Positions 45,765 through 56,899 of a stretch of DNA of 64,000 nucleotides are shown here, piece after piece; the first letter of the stretch is position 1; the number at the start of each line of letters is the position of its first letter. A program made the translations under genes and the position numbers. The notes under the pieces were generated by a model. It did not search any database and was not told where the DNA came from. It saw only the letters and a program-made list of their open reading frames with translations. Origin of the DNA: Eucalyptus grandis (taxonomy: Eukaryota > Streptophyta > Magnoliopsida > Myrtales > Myrtaceae); NCBI RefSeq assembly GCF_016545825.1, contig NC_052621.1, positions 16,728,910 through 16,792,909 of the forward strand. The letters are read 5' to 3'.

Positions 45765-46730
45765 GCACGTTGCTTGTGGAGAGACCCTTTGATCTTATGT
45801 GTCTTTCTTAGTTTTTTTGGGTGGCTCTGTGAGCTCTAAGTTGTCGAAACTGTTTTACATAAAGTCTATTGTTGGGCTTCGGCAGAGAAGCACATGCCAT
45901 TCCGTGCTTTGTGTGGTGGCTGATTATGTAATCACAAACGACAAACAATAGTCGTGATGATCGAATTTTATTTTATGTTGTATATTTAGCTTTTTGCATT
46001 GGAGAAAAATTGAAAAGAAAAGGACTATATAGAAGAAAATAAAAAATCGTTTGACTTCGACCAACGCTGGTTCAATGGAATTTGAAACGGTGGCTGCGCC
46101 GAAAGTTTTTATTTCTACCATCGAGTTTCATTGAAACAGTGTCCCAAAGATTCTCCAACGTCCAGAACAGTGCAAGGCTATTTAGGAAGGTTGAAATGTC
46201 GATGAATTAGATTGGACCGAGTATTTTCTTCTTCTGTAACGATTATACTATCTTTCCATATCGTTCTTTGCGTTTGAATTCAGAAAAATGAACACTTTGG
46301 AGTGCATCATTGTACAGATAAAGAAAGAAGTACGTTATTGCATTCTTATGGAAGACATCATATCTTGTAGAAAGTTTCCTGAAAAGTGTCTTGACTCATT
46401 ACATCTTTTGTCTTTAATTTTGTTTTTCGTTTAATTGTCCAAAAATCATAAATTTATTGTACGGTGGTCAATGCAATCATAAAATTTTCAATTGTACCAA
46501 TTCAGTTATAAATCTTTTAATTGTGTCAGTTTAGTCAAACATTTTGAAGATTTGTCAATTTAATTCTAAAACTATTATTTGGATATTTAATCAAAATGTC
46601 TACATTTTGAAACTGTCAAAAGGTTTAGGACATGGATATTATGATGTGAATAGGACATGGATATTATGATGTGAATGTTATATATCTAATCTCTACAGCT
46701 TAGTTTAAATATTGTCAAAAGGTTTAAAAA
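45765..46730. other. Terpene synthase 3' flank and A/T-rich repeat
   Basis: The first 250 bp are the likely 3' UTR. The segment 46,430-46,620 ('accaattcagttataaat', 'gtcagtttagtc') is related to 42,130-42,210. A perfect 25-bp-scale duplication 'aggacatggatattatgatg' occurs at about 46,625-46,675. No gene was seen. Confidence 0.5.
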
Positions 46731-47570
46731 AATTCCAAATAAAGGCCTTAAATATCATTGATTTTTCAAATAAAGGTTTGAAGTGAACCTTACATTAAAT
46801 AAAGACATAAAGTGCCCTCATTTTATTAAATAAGGGCCTAAAATGGACATTGTTTCAAATAATGACTTGAAGTGGCCATGTCAATATCAAAGAATGACTT
46901 GAACTTTTCGGCTGATCAAGGGCATTTTCGTCCTTTTGCTTTTTTTTCCTTTTCTCTTTATGTTCATAAAAAGAAAAACTAACAAAAAAAAGAGGCTAAA
47001 ACTTAAAAAAAAAAAAAAAAAAAAAACTTAGGCGCAAGGTTGGCAACTAGCCCTCCCTCACTTGTGGCTACTGCCCTATCGCTAGTGGGGCATCAAACAT
47101 GGCTAACGGGGTCGCTGACCAAAGGTGAGAGCTTGGTCCTCGCTAGATTCAAAAGAAAGTTGCCACCCTTCCCCAAGTTTGGGCAAGAGTTGTCCACCTT
47201 GCCTAGTCACAAGCGATCCCGCTAGCCATGGCCAACGCCCCACCAACGACGAGGTGGTAGCCACAGGCGACTGGACCTCCTCCTAAGTTTTTTTTTTATT
47301 AGTGTTAGTCTTTATTTTTTATTTTCTTAGTTTGTCTTTTTTATGCCAAAAAAGAGAAAAAACAAGGAAAAAAGAAAGAAAATAAAGAAAGCAAAAGGAT
47401 GGGAATGCCCTTGATCAGCTAATGAGGTTAGGTCATTCTTTTAGATTAATATGGCAACTTCAAGCTCTTATTTGAGAAAATTAGAGTATTTCAAGTTCTT
47501 TTTTGAGATATGATTTACTTTATGCCATTATTTGAGAAATTGAGAGAATTTCAAGCCATTTTTTGGAATT
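46731..47570. mobile_element. Foldback element with about 200-bp inverted arms
   Basis: The left arm (46,731-46,945: 'aattccaaataaagg', 'tcaagggcattttcgtcctt') is inverted in the right arm (47,388-47,570: 'aaggatgggaatgcccttga', 'ttggaatt'). The arms contain tandem units ending in 'cttgaa' or 'ttcaag'. The 440-bp centre is GC-richer (47,035-47,285), with poly-A, poly-T and 'aaagaaaa' tracts beside it. No transposase is present. The target duplication was not resolved. Confidence 0.75.
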
Positions 47571-47912
47571 TTTCCAAAGATTTAGGATTAAATTGATAAA
47601 TCATTAAAATGTTTGGGATATGGATATTATGACATATCCAATCTCTACATCTTAGCCAGAAGCATTACTACCTTGGCATATCCAAAGTGATTGGTAAAAA
47701 ATGCTTAAACCATTTAAGTGCAATTAATCAAGTTTTGCAAGCTTGTTAACAAGTAGTGATCCAACGATTATTTAGTTTTCCACTCTAACAACTTCGAATC
47801 GAGTTACCTCACTCAATTAGTTGCAGCCTTCCAAGAAATAAAACTTACATATTACCTCACATTTTGCGATTTTTTCTTTTTAAGCATTTATGAGTTGTCA
47901 CATAGCATGAGA

Positions 47913-50900
47913 TGTGACATCTCAGATTTTCAACCCTGTTTTCTATTGAGTAAATCGGGCATTTCATTGAAACGCCTATAGGGCTGTTCTCAGAGTTGAT
48001 CACTCTTGAGAAAATTAGACTATCTGGGGAAACCATTACGGATTTTAAGGCAAATAGACTTAAAAATTCGTCTAGGAATCGGCTTCTCGACCGTGCTCAT
48101 CTTTAGAGGCCAATACGGCATAATATAAAATCGATTCGAAATCAAAGATAGGTTGGTTCAACTGAGATGTGTGGCTAATCGTGAGTGACACCACTAAAAT
48201 GGAAAATTCTCGTCAACCGGCACTAAATTGATTTTCCTATTGTTTTGGGACCCTGTGTCCGTATTTGGGTTCTCAAGATTTTCACGACAACCGAGAGTCG
48301 CCAATGAGTCGAGTGGGTTCATTGTGGCTTGAAGAAAATTGACCATGGGCCATTTGTGCTAAAAATGCCCGAAAGTTACCCGGTAGTCTAGGTCACGCTA
48401 AAAACGCGCCAAGTTGAAATTAACTGTGAATTCAAGTTCGATTTCAGAAATTGAAGTTTCTGTCATGTAACAATAAATTCTAGGAGTATCGACTTAGTCT
48501 CAAAAGATTTTTCTGGCAATCGAGACTTTTTGGGAAAAAGTCGTCGCGGGTCATTTTTATGCAGAAAATGCTGAAGACGGTTTTCGATCGCAAAATTGAG
48601 AATCATGACGAATTCTTGGACGAGAAAAATTATCAATTTGATAATTGAGATATCAATTGATTTTATGAGAGCCAATTTTGAGAGAATCAAGAAGGAATTA
48701 TTGCCAATTGAAGCTTTATTCTTCAAAATTCGTAATCCCCCACCCTAGCCAAATTTGGACCATTGGGAAGGTTGTGTGGAGTGTTGGTGTGGCCAAGTGA
48801 AGGCCAAGGAAGGATACTTGGTTGAGGTTGAATCTTGGAGAGTAAGATGTGGAAATATCAAGCAAGTGGAGCCCTCCATCCCTCACTTCTCCCCATCCTC
48901 TCTCTCTCTCTCTCTCCTCTCATCTCTATCCTCTCCATTTCTCTCTCATTTCCACCATCCAAGACCCTCTCCTCTTCATTTTCGAAACCCTCAAGCCAGC
49001 AAGAAGACCGGCAGAAGGAGCTGCAGCCGTCGCACGCCTCCACCCGCACCACCACCGGTTTTTGCTCCAGACCTCTCACCAAAAATCTGAGTAAAAAGTT
49101 GACTTCCCGGATAAATCAGCGAACGAGCCACATATCACCGTGACGAGGACATCTAAACCGTTTCAATGAGCCTAACTTTGTTCTGAACGGAGCCGCCGGC
49201 CGTCCCGTACGGCCGTCTCAAGCCGCCGATCGCCGGTCTGTCGGTCCCTTACCTACCTGCACTGTTTCACGATTTTCTTCGTTTTTCTTCTGTTCCGACC
49301 ATTCCTTTGGCCATTCCATCCACCTACAAGACCCCCATTGACCCCCGGGAGCCATTGGTTGCTGGCCAATCCCTCACCGGAGCTCCGATCGGCCCGTTTT
49401 CACCGTTGAAGTCACTGGTTTCCTCTTTGTAGTCCGCAAGCCAAGCCAGCGGTTCAGCCCGTTGGGATTCGGCCCAACTTCGGCCCAAGAATTCAGCCAA
49501 AGTCAGCCTAGTATTGAGGCCTGCGAAGGAGCCCAAGCCCATTTTTAAAGTTTAGCCCACAAGTTCAGAAAGCCCATTTCCAAGCCTAGCTTTTTATGTG
49601 GGCCTACAAGGCTTGTAAGCCCAACCCGAGTGTCCGCCGACGCCGCCGAAAGTTTGGATTTTGGCCACCGTCGTGTCTTTGTTGTAGTGATGCGGTCTTT
49701 GCTTTGCTCAAGTGAGTAATCTCACTAATCCTTGCTTAGTACACTAATGATGCTTAATGATTGATTAGATTTAATTAAGTGCAATTAGGTGGTTATATTA
49801 GCATGAATTAGTGATTATTAGTTAATTGCATTGCATATTAGTTAAGTGGTTAGTGTGCTTAGCTAGAGAATTGCCTATATTATTTAATGAATGCTTCTTA
49901 GGATTTTTCCTGACCCTTATTGGGCTTCAATTAGGCATTACGGGCCTAAATTGGATTTTTAGTATTCATTTATTAATTTTTGAAATTATTTAATTATTTA
50001 ATTATTTTATGGAAATTAGGCTGGGATAGACGATGACCGAAATTTCGTGCTGATTGCAATGGTGTGTTTAGTTTCTGCAATTGAATGCTGTATTGTTGAA
50101 TTGAGTGATAATTGTGATATATAGGTATTTTAATTAGAAAATACCGAGTGTCAAGTGTTGACACCGAGAGTGGGCTTTAAGTACTATTTCAACTTAGGTG
50201 AGGATTGATCAGCTTAGGTGAGCAATATAAATCTATAATAGCTTCGGGGAGCATTAATACCATTATAGATCTGTAGTAGCTTCGATGAGCAATGGCAAGC
50301 AATAATATTTTAGCAGCTTCGGCGAACATTTTAGATATCAGCTTCGGCAAGCACATGTCATTTAGCAGCTTCGGTGAGCAAATGTTATTAGCAGCTTCGA
50401 TGAGCAAATTTAGACATCAACTTTGGGGAGCAATGATATATAAGGATATCACTGGCGAAAACGAGCCCTTAAAGAACGCACATAGATTGTCTGCGACTTA
50501 CATCACCTTGGAAAAAACGATGCCCAAGAGCATTAATGGAGCTCTGTAACTAAGTATACAATGGGAAGTTTTATATTGAGAAGTAAAATGACCTAGAAAT
50601 GGTCCAACTGATATGTAATCGACTATGTCGATTGATCAATGATTTGATCCGTTTATCGTGAATTGATTGATTGAATTGAAATGACCAATGAATGGTCCGA
50701 TTGACATGAAATCGAACTAGGTCGATTGATCGAGATATCGATCTGTGATGTGATTGCTTTGGTGCCTATTGAATTGTGCTAATATGCAGGTGGAATTTGA
50801 GACCAAGGAAAGTCCTCTGACTCGTGTGTGCATAGGCAACCCGATTAGTGTATTGGTTTCCTAATTGAGTCTTAGTGGGGTAGAACTTGCTGAGATGTAG

Positions 50901-51370
50901 TTTCATCCCGGTTGTGGGACAACATTTTAGGCCTGTATATGAGTCTGTGAAGAAGGAACCATAAGAGGACGATGAGCCGGTAAAAGATAAAGAGCTTGAA
51001 GGATGTGAGCTTAGTAAAGAAGAGTCAGAAGAGGATCAGGATGATTTTGAGTACTACCCGAATGAGGACTGAGATCCCATCCTCTTTTGTGAATCCTGTC
51101 TAAATGTGAATAGTGTGAGACCAGAAAGTTATGAATAGTTTTGTGAAGGACCTTGAGTTATGTTCTGTATAAAAGTATGGTTGTGAATTTCAATATGGAA
51201 ATTATGACATTGCTTTTTCTATCCCATCGTTTTATTGTCTGGAGATTTATAACTGCTTCCGCATGTGCTATTAAAAATGAAAGGGTTGGCGATACGTAGT
51301 CCTGGGATATCGCATTATAAAATCGACCAAGTAGAAGGATGTGTGCGTGCCCAAGGATTGGGGCGTGACA
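47913..51370 (+). mobile_element. Solo LTR (3.46 kb) with perfect target-site duplication
   Basis: It starts 'tgtgacatctc', ends 'attggggcgtgaca', and is flanked by the exact 5-mer TGAGA (47,908-47,912 and 51,371-51,375). It is related to the 16,765-19,458 solo LTR, with matching ends and the shared blocks 'gtgagtaatct.actaatcc' (49,713) and 'gctaatatgcaggtggaat' (50,779). A CT-rich tract (48,896-48,945) precedes a GC-rich segment with frames in several phases (48,755-49,140) that match no known protein. No gag or pol remains, as expected after LTR-LTR recombination. The parent is likely a long-LTR gypsy-type family, by inference. It lies beside the EngB-like pseudogene. Confidence 0.9.
50185..50425 (+). 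repeat. Irregular tandem array inside the solo LTR
   Basis: The motif 'agcagcttcggtgagcaa', with variants, repeats about eight times at 25-45 bp spacing. It sits where the other solo LTR has its unrelated 24-bp array. Confidence 0.85.
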
Positions 51371-51379
51371 TGAGATATT

Positions 51380-52011
51380 TCAGCAAGCCAAAAGCTCCCC
51401 ATAACCCGACGATCCACGATATACCAACTCTTGTTCATCGCCAAGTGATTTATAAGCCAAGTCTTGCCTGCAAAATACATCAATCAATCAACTCATCCCT
51501 GGCGACCAAAGTAAAATCACAAAAAGAAAAAGGACTTGGTTTCTTGGATGTAACTGTAACTTCCTTCTTTCGAACCAGAGCATTGATATGGGAAGACTTG
51601 CCGAAATTAGACGGACCTTAATCACAAAATTAGGCCTCACATTTTGGGACAGTTCTTGTCCCTCCCATTGCTCTTCATGAACTCCACTTCCTTAATCTGG
51701 GTGTGACCTTCGGCTGGATCAAAACGGTGCAGGAAGAAGAAAACTTTTCAGACGATCTTGGCCGAGTCAGAGGTTGTCGGGCTTGCAGTTTTGGAACCGG
51801 AGACATGGAAGCTAGGGCCATGGTGGGTGGGCTGCAAGAGAGGAGGGGTCTTGGGAGAGAACGAGAAGAGTGAGTGATTCGGTGATGGCCGAAGTGAGGG
51901 TTGAAGAAGAGAGGTTAAGTGCAAAGAAAAGAGGCGTAGTAACCATTGTTGGATAGAGATGATTTGCTTAGCAGTCAGCGAAGAAAAAGAGATGAGGAAG
52001 CAAAGAGGCAA
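51380..52011 (-). pseudogene. EngB-type GTPase (EMB2001-like) fragment, cut by a solo LTR
   Basis: The minus strand begins with a Ser/Leu/Pro-rich frame from 52,011, like a transit peptide. Then come IKEVEFMKSNGRDKNCPKM, SNFGKSSHINALVRKKEV and TVTSKKP (P-loop region; the family has GRSNVGKSS). After an intron-like gap ('a|gtcc' at 51,536/51,535 to 'gcag|gcaag' at 51,467) follow KTWLINHLAMNKSWYIVD and a shifted SGYG (family: DLPGYG). This order matches plant organellar EngB/YihA GTPases involved in ribosome assembly. The rest of the G domain is missing, since the solo LTR starts within about 10 bases of the last match. Several frames are shifted. The retained intron argues for a genomic rather than a retroposed copy. 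Confidence 0.75.
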
Positions 52012-52857
52012 AGGGAGAGAGAGTGTGTGTCAAAAAGGGGGTTGAGCATGGTCCAAGTGGGTGGTTCCCACCTTGGAATAAAAAACAATCCATTAAGGAT
52101 TGGTTTCGGAAAATTGGAATCGGGAACTACTCATTGGTTTTATCGATCCACCCAAAAACTGGACTGGGGTGGGTCCATGAAACTTCATTCACTCATTGCA
52201 ACATTTTCTGACATATCAAAGTAAAGCCAACAAAAAAAAAATTCCTATTCTTAATTGCAATATTAGTAGAAAGATTGGACTCAAATTGTGATTTGACGTT
52301 GTAAGTCGATGGCTGTTGAGTTGAGAGTCAAGGCTGTGAGTGAGAGAGAGAAACAACTTGTACAAGATGAGAGTGAGACAATACAAGCACTCGGTTAATG
52401 GTATTGAGCTTTAGAATAGGAATGGGTTTTCATTTTTCTTAAATTTTTTTGTCATAAATTTTTATTAAAAATTAAATATATATTTATATATTACCGGTTT
52501 AGTTGAGTGGGGGGCCCACACCTATAACGAGAAACCGAACTGGTACCCGCCGATTCTAATTAATTGGAACTGAGAATTGGACCGGTTCCCTTGGGAATTG
52601 CAGGTTTTAGTCCGTTTGGTCCGGTTTTGAGTGGTCCGGGTTGTTGCTGGTTCTTTTCCAAACCCAAAGTAAGGAAGCCTGCTTCAACACTATTGGAGGA
52701 GAAAATATTAGGTTGGTCGGCCACAACATGTATGCCCTAGCCAATCAGGAGGCTCCACGTGGCTCCACATCAGCAAGTGGTCCCCACCGCTCTTTGCACA
52801 TAGAAAATAGTAATTTCCTCCTTACATTAATGGCTACACTAGACCTATTGTGGAGAG
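52012..52857. other. Intergenic, no gene recognised
   Basis: Contains frames at 51,946-52,224 and 52,641-52,919 without recognisable content, and an A/T tract at 52,436-52,490. Confidence 0.5.
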
Positions 52858-53333
52858 TTAGGCTCTGTTTGACAACACTTCTATTTCTTTGTTTTTATGT
52901 TCTTTACTCCACGGAGTAGAAAAAATAGAAATTCGTTTGATTACATTCATTAATTTTTTTATTCCCCGAAATAGAAAAGTGTCTAGAGAATAAATTTGGA
53001 ATAAAAATAAGAAATAGAAAAAAAGTAGATTCTTATTCCCCTAAACAATTTCTAAAAATAAGTCATTTTTTTTCTTTCTTTTCCTTTCTTCTTCCTTGCT
53101 ACTTGCTCTACCGCTGGCCAACCCTCGGCTACCGACCGCGACCTCCTGCCAATCGCCATTGGGGTGTAACAAACGCATTCCTGTTCTTTTTCAATTATGA
53201 GAATATAAATTTTATATAGTTATCAAACACATTCTTTTATTCATAAATTGTTCAAGGAAATAAAAATAGGAAAAAATATTATTTTTGAAAATAAATTATT
53301 TTTCAAACAGGAATGTTACCAAACAAACTCTTA
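52858..53333. mobile_element. Tourist-like (PIF/Harbinger) MITE
   Basis: A 470-bp element (52,861-53,330) has imperfect inverted ends: 'ggctctgtttgacaacactt' and, reversed, 'gagtttgtttggtaacattc'. It is flanked by TTA on both sides (52,858-52,860 and 53,331-53,333), the target duplication of PIF/Harbinger elements. The interior is A/T-rich with a short GC core and no ORF. Size, ends and TSD fit a Tourist-type MITE. Confidence 0.8.
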
Positions 53334-54381
53334 TTTCACTTTCTCTCTCCTCCTTTTTCTCATTTTGAAGGAGGAAGAATGATGTTTTTTCTCTCCCTTC
53401 CTATCGTGAATTCAAAATTTCAGTTCCCTCATCTTCATTCTCTTCAATGCTCGCTCCCTCTCTACTCCGGCTCTCGCCCAATGCTCATTAGGCATCACTT
53501 CTTTGCTCTCTGCTTCAGCGTTTTCTCAGCTCATTCTACTCCGGAGCTCCTCGGCGCTCAGCGGGTCTCTCTTTTCGCTTTCGCTCTGGTGCTTGCTCAG
53601 CTCGCTCGCTCTTTGCCCTGGTGTTTGCTCACTCTCTGAATTTCTTCTCATCGGAAATTCAGATTTTAGAAAAATTTTATGTGAACTCGAAGAATGTTCA
53701 ATTATCATGAATTGCAGGTTGGGTTTTGCAATTTTAACAAGGCAGATCTTGTGGGCTGAGGTTGATTTGGAAAGTGTCTTACTTTATTTTCTGGGACTTT
53801 CAAGTCTTGTTTGATTGCTTTAGGGATGTTTTTTTGGTTGGGATTGAAACTGTAAGAGAATCGCATCCTTGTTTTGCTTGTCCCAATTGGCTTTGCCTTT
53901 GCTTTTAGAGCTCCATGTTTTGGTTTCACATTTTTCGCTCCTTTTTACCAATTCCTAATAATAATTAATAGTTCCAATCAAAAAATTAAATTTTTTTATC
54001 AAAGCCAAAAACAAAAATCTGATTTTGCTTTGATTGACAATTCCGTTCTTGCCAAAAACAATTCAAGCGAAATTCTTGTCTAGATTTTATACTTTTTAAA
54101 ATCAAGAGATTCCACTGGATGGTAATAATGGTGCAAACAAAACTTAATTTCATCATTGCTGAACTAAATCGAGCATAAGATAAAAAGAAAGAAAAGAAAA
54201 AAACAAAGGGTGCTGCTGAGGCAACGGCACCATTATTTCTTGGGAATAACGGTGCACATACTAAATGGAGATGCAATTGACAACTGGAAGAGACAAAATA
54301 CGAGATATCGAGCAAATACGGAATCATTGAGCAAGGCTATCGCATCCCCAAGGGCCCTCCCTCCCCTCTCCCTCCCCCCCT

Positions 54382-54421
<40 letters not shown>

Positions 54422-55311
54422 CATCAGTGCACCTTGCCTTCTCGCAACTCAAGCTCTTGAGCATAGGTTCTCGCCTACCGTCCTTCCTACCCACAACCCC
54501 ATAATCATCACTTGTTGTTCTCCCTCTAACTTCAACCTTGACAGCTGCCCTCTCCTCGTGAGCAAAGCAGTGCAGTGCCAGTTGAAGGGCTCGTGTTGTT
54601 GCAGGATCGTGATAGCTAGAATTGGAGCCAAGACCGATAGTGATAGGAGAGTGACTAAGAGCGAGGGCTTCGGTGAGGTTTTAGTGGGTGGTGACGGTGG
54701 CGGCGAGCCGGCTCTTGACTCAGACATGTGTGCGATAGCGATGAAGAGAGGTTCACGGTGGATGTTCTCGCAAGTATAAAGCTCGACGAGAGAATCGGCA
54801 AATGGTTCGTCGTCTTTCTTCACTTCACTTCAGAGGGGAGGTGAAGTATCTGTTCTTACATTCATTTATGTTTTTTCATTTCCACTGAGAGAGAGAGTAG
54901 CATGAGAGAAGTCAAGATGTGGGGCCTCAAGTACCCAATGTCTTTTTCACCGAAGGGTATCCTTGTTGATATTTTACTAGACCGGACAAGCCAGTCATCC
55001 GGTGGCCTTGACACAATACATGGTGTAGTGCAGACACAATACATGGTGCAGTGCAGATCATTTTCCCAAAAAAAAAATAAAAAGAAGGCGCTAGTCTCGC
55101 TTGGATTGAATAGTGTCAGGACAGTATTAGCCCCCGAATTAACTCAACCATAAGAACAGCCGGTAAAATTTTAAGATTACTATAGGTTCCTCGATAGTAG
55201 GCACGAAACCTGCAAAACACAAACTAGTCTCGATGAAATTGACAAAGAAAATGGACGGCTATGACTAAAATATAAATCCTCAATATCTAACGAAGAATCT
55301 GGAGAACCAGA
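53334..55311. other. Mostly non-coding; no gene recognised
   Basis: At 53,340-53,640 lies a Leu/Ser-rich frame. A minus-strand frame at 54,449-54,823 contains a Pro/Ser-rich stretch (SPPPSPPTKTSPKPS) followed by a hydrophobic segment (LLVTLLSLSVLAPILAITIL), like the N-terminus of a type II membrane protein. It has no recognisable family and no continuation. A C/CT-rich microsatellite lies at 54,354-54,420. Confidence 0.35.
54354..54420. repeat. C-rich and (CT)n microsatellite
   Basis: Runs of 'ccctccc' lead into about 15 CT units (54,388-54,418). Confidence 0.9.
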
Positions 55312-55790
55312 CTGCTGGGCACCCTCGCCTTCTGCCAGACCCTCCTCTAGGTGGCACTCCCGCCGGAGCTTTGCCTCACCACCCTCAGATTCCTAAAACG
55401 GGCCTTCGGCTTTGACTCTTCTACTGCTACTTTGAAATCAACGAGAACAACTGCGTCAACACTGTCCAACTCTATTCAGCTCCTTCGTCTCCGCCTCCTG
55501 TAGCTGCCTCTCCCTCGGTCGCGCTCGCAACTCCAGCTCACCACCTGCGGCCACTCAAACAATGACTGCATCATCGACATCTTTGACGGCGTTGCCGTCT
55601 AGTGGGAGCATGTGGTGAGGCAGTGGTGGTCCCAGCCTTCCTCGTGGGGGCCCTCCCCGACCAGAAGCGTGGCTTCACGGTCCGGATCAGGAAGTGCGAC
55701 AATGAGCTCATCCTCGACTCCTACCTGGACTACATCGTGGACAAGGCCAACGACATCCGCCTTAAGAACCAAGAACGCCTCCTTAACTAA
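55312..55790 (+). pseudogene. AAA-ATPase (plant BCS1/OM66-like) N-terminal fragment
   Basis: Pieces in three frames follow the N-terminal domain of plant AAA-ATPases such as At5g57480: LLGTLAFCQTLL (membrane anchor region), LPPELCLTTLRFLKRAFGF, SSYCYFEINENN, and DIFDGVAV followed by a stop and WEHVV. The best-preserved part is LPDQKRGFTVRIRKCDNELI with LDSYLDYIVDKANDIRLKNQ (about 55,655-55,780), typical of the AAA_assoc domain just before the ATPase core. Walker A and B and the whole ATPase domain are absent. The sequence stops at 55,790, where CAF1 sequence begins. These genes are usually intronless. It is a decayed fragment. Confidence 0.75.
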
Positions 55791-56524
55791 TTTGTGCGGC
55801 CATGGACACGGAGTTCCCGGGTATTGTCGTGCGCCCTGTGGGCAACTTCAAGAACTCCAGTGAGTTTCACTACCAGACTCTGAAGGAGAATGTGGATATA
55901 CTGAAGTTGATCCAATTGGGCCTCACTTTTTCTGATGAGAGAAGGAACTTGCCGACTTGCGGGTCGGATAAGTGCTGCATTAATCAGTTCAATTTCCGCG
56001 AGTTCAATGCGATTCTTCGCAAATGATTCGATCGAGCTCTTGAAACAGAGCGGGATCAATTTCAAGAAGAATAGGGACAGGGGCATCAATGCCGTGCGAT
56101 TTGGGGAGTTGCTGATGTTGTCTGGGATTGTGCTGAACGATAATGTTCACTGGGTAACCTTCCACAGCGGGTACGATCTCGGGTATTTGCTCAAGGTGTT
56201 GACTTGCCAAACCCTGCCGGACACTCAAGCGGGGTTCTTCAAGTTGATCCACATGTATTTCCCGACATTGTATGATATCAAGCATCTTATGAAGTTCTGC
56301 GATAGTCTGCACGGAGGTCTCAACAAGGTCGCGGAGTTGTTGAAAGTTGAGAGAGTCGGGGTATGTCACCAGGCAGGTTCGGATAGTCTGCTGACATCTT
56401 CTACTTTCAAAAATTGAAAGAAAGCTTCTTCAGTGGATCGCTGGAGAAGTATTCTGGTGTGTTGTATGGTTTATGTGTCGAGAAAGTGTACTCAGAGAAT
56501 GTAGGGAATGAACTTGAAAATTGA
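55791..56524 (+). pseudogene. CAF1 (CCR4-NOT deadenylase, POP2 family) pseudogene
   Basis: The first frame reads [20 protein letters not shown] through [20 protein letters not shown] to NFREFNA. After a shift near 56,010 comes [20 protein letters not shown], then [25 protein letters not shown] and [13 protein letters not shown]. After a second shift near 56,410 come [20 protein letters not shown] and a C-terminal tail with a stop at 56,522-56,524. The DEDDh nuclease residues (D and E of MDTEF, D of SGYD, H and D of CHQAGSD) are all kept. CAF1 shortens mRNA poly(A) tails in the cytoplasmic CCR4-NOT complex. Here about 35 N-terminal residues are missing and two frameshifts break the frame, so it is a pseudogene of fairly recent origin. 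Plant CAF1 genes are normally intronless, so intron absence says nothing about retroposition. Confidence 0.9.
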
Positions 56525-56644
56525 AAAACGTGTACCAGAAAGAGAAAGTAAAATGAAAGAAGTTCTCATAGAACTGTATGGTTGTGCCGCAAGTCTATGT
56601 ATCCTGATGGCAAGTTACATCCTAATTAGTTCACTCCAGACTTA

Positions 56645-56899
56645 TGATATCATTTTTCTTTGAGATCTTTCTCCAAGTTCCCATGGTTGGGATATATTTC
56701 CTGGAAATCATTTGGGAACTAGAATTTACCTTGATGACTCAATTCATGGCATTATTACAATTCATTCACAGGGGTACATCTTTTGGAAGCGCGGATTTGA
56801 TTCAAGCATTGTTCCCTGTAGCATTAATCTGAGACGTGCTAGTTTGATCCTTCGTCCTGCTGATTCTGCTCAGCTGGCTCCTTCCATACAAGCATAATG
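56645..56899 (+). other. Unidentified ORF with protein-like composition
   Basis: A frame reads GNHLGTRIYLDDSIHGIITI, then GYIFWKRGFDSSIVPCSIN and RRASLILRPADSAQLAP, with a stop at 56,897-56,899. Composition looks like a true protein segment, perhaps a third gene fragment in this cluster, but I do not recognise it. A near-complete frame in another phase overlaps it. Confidence 0.3.

Noticed and set aside
54210..54779. 189-residue plus-strand ORF
   Set aside because: It runs through a CT microsatellite with no domain; the opposite-strand frame with a hydrophobic segment is slightly more protein-like but also unsupported.
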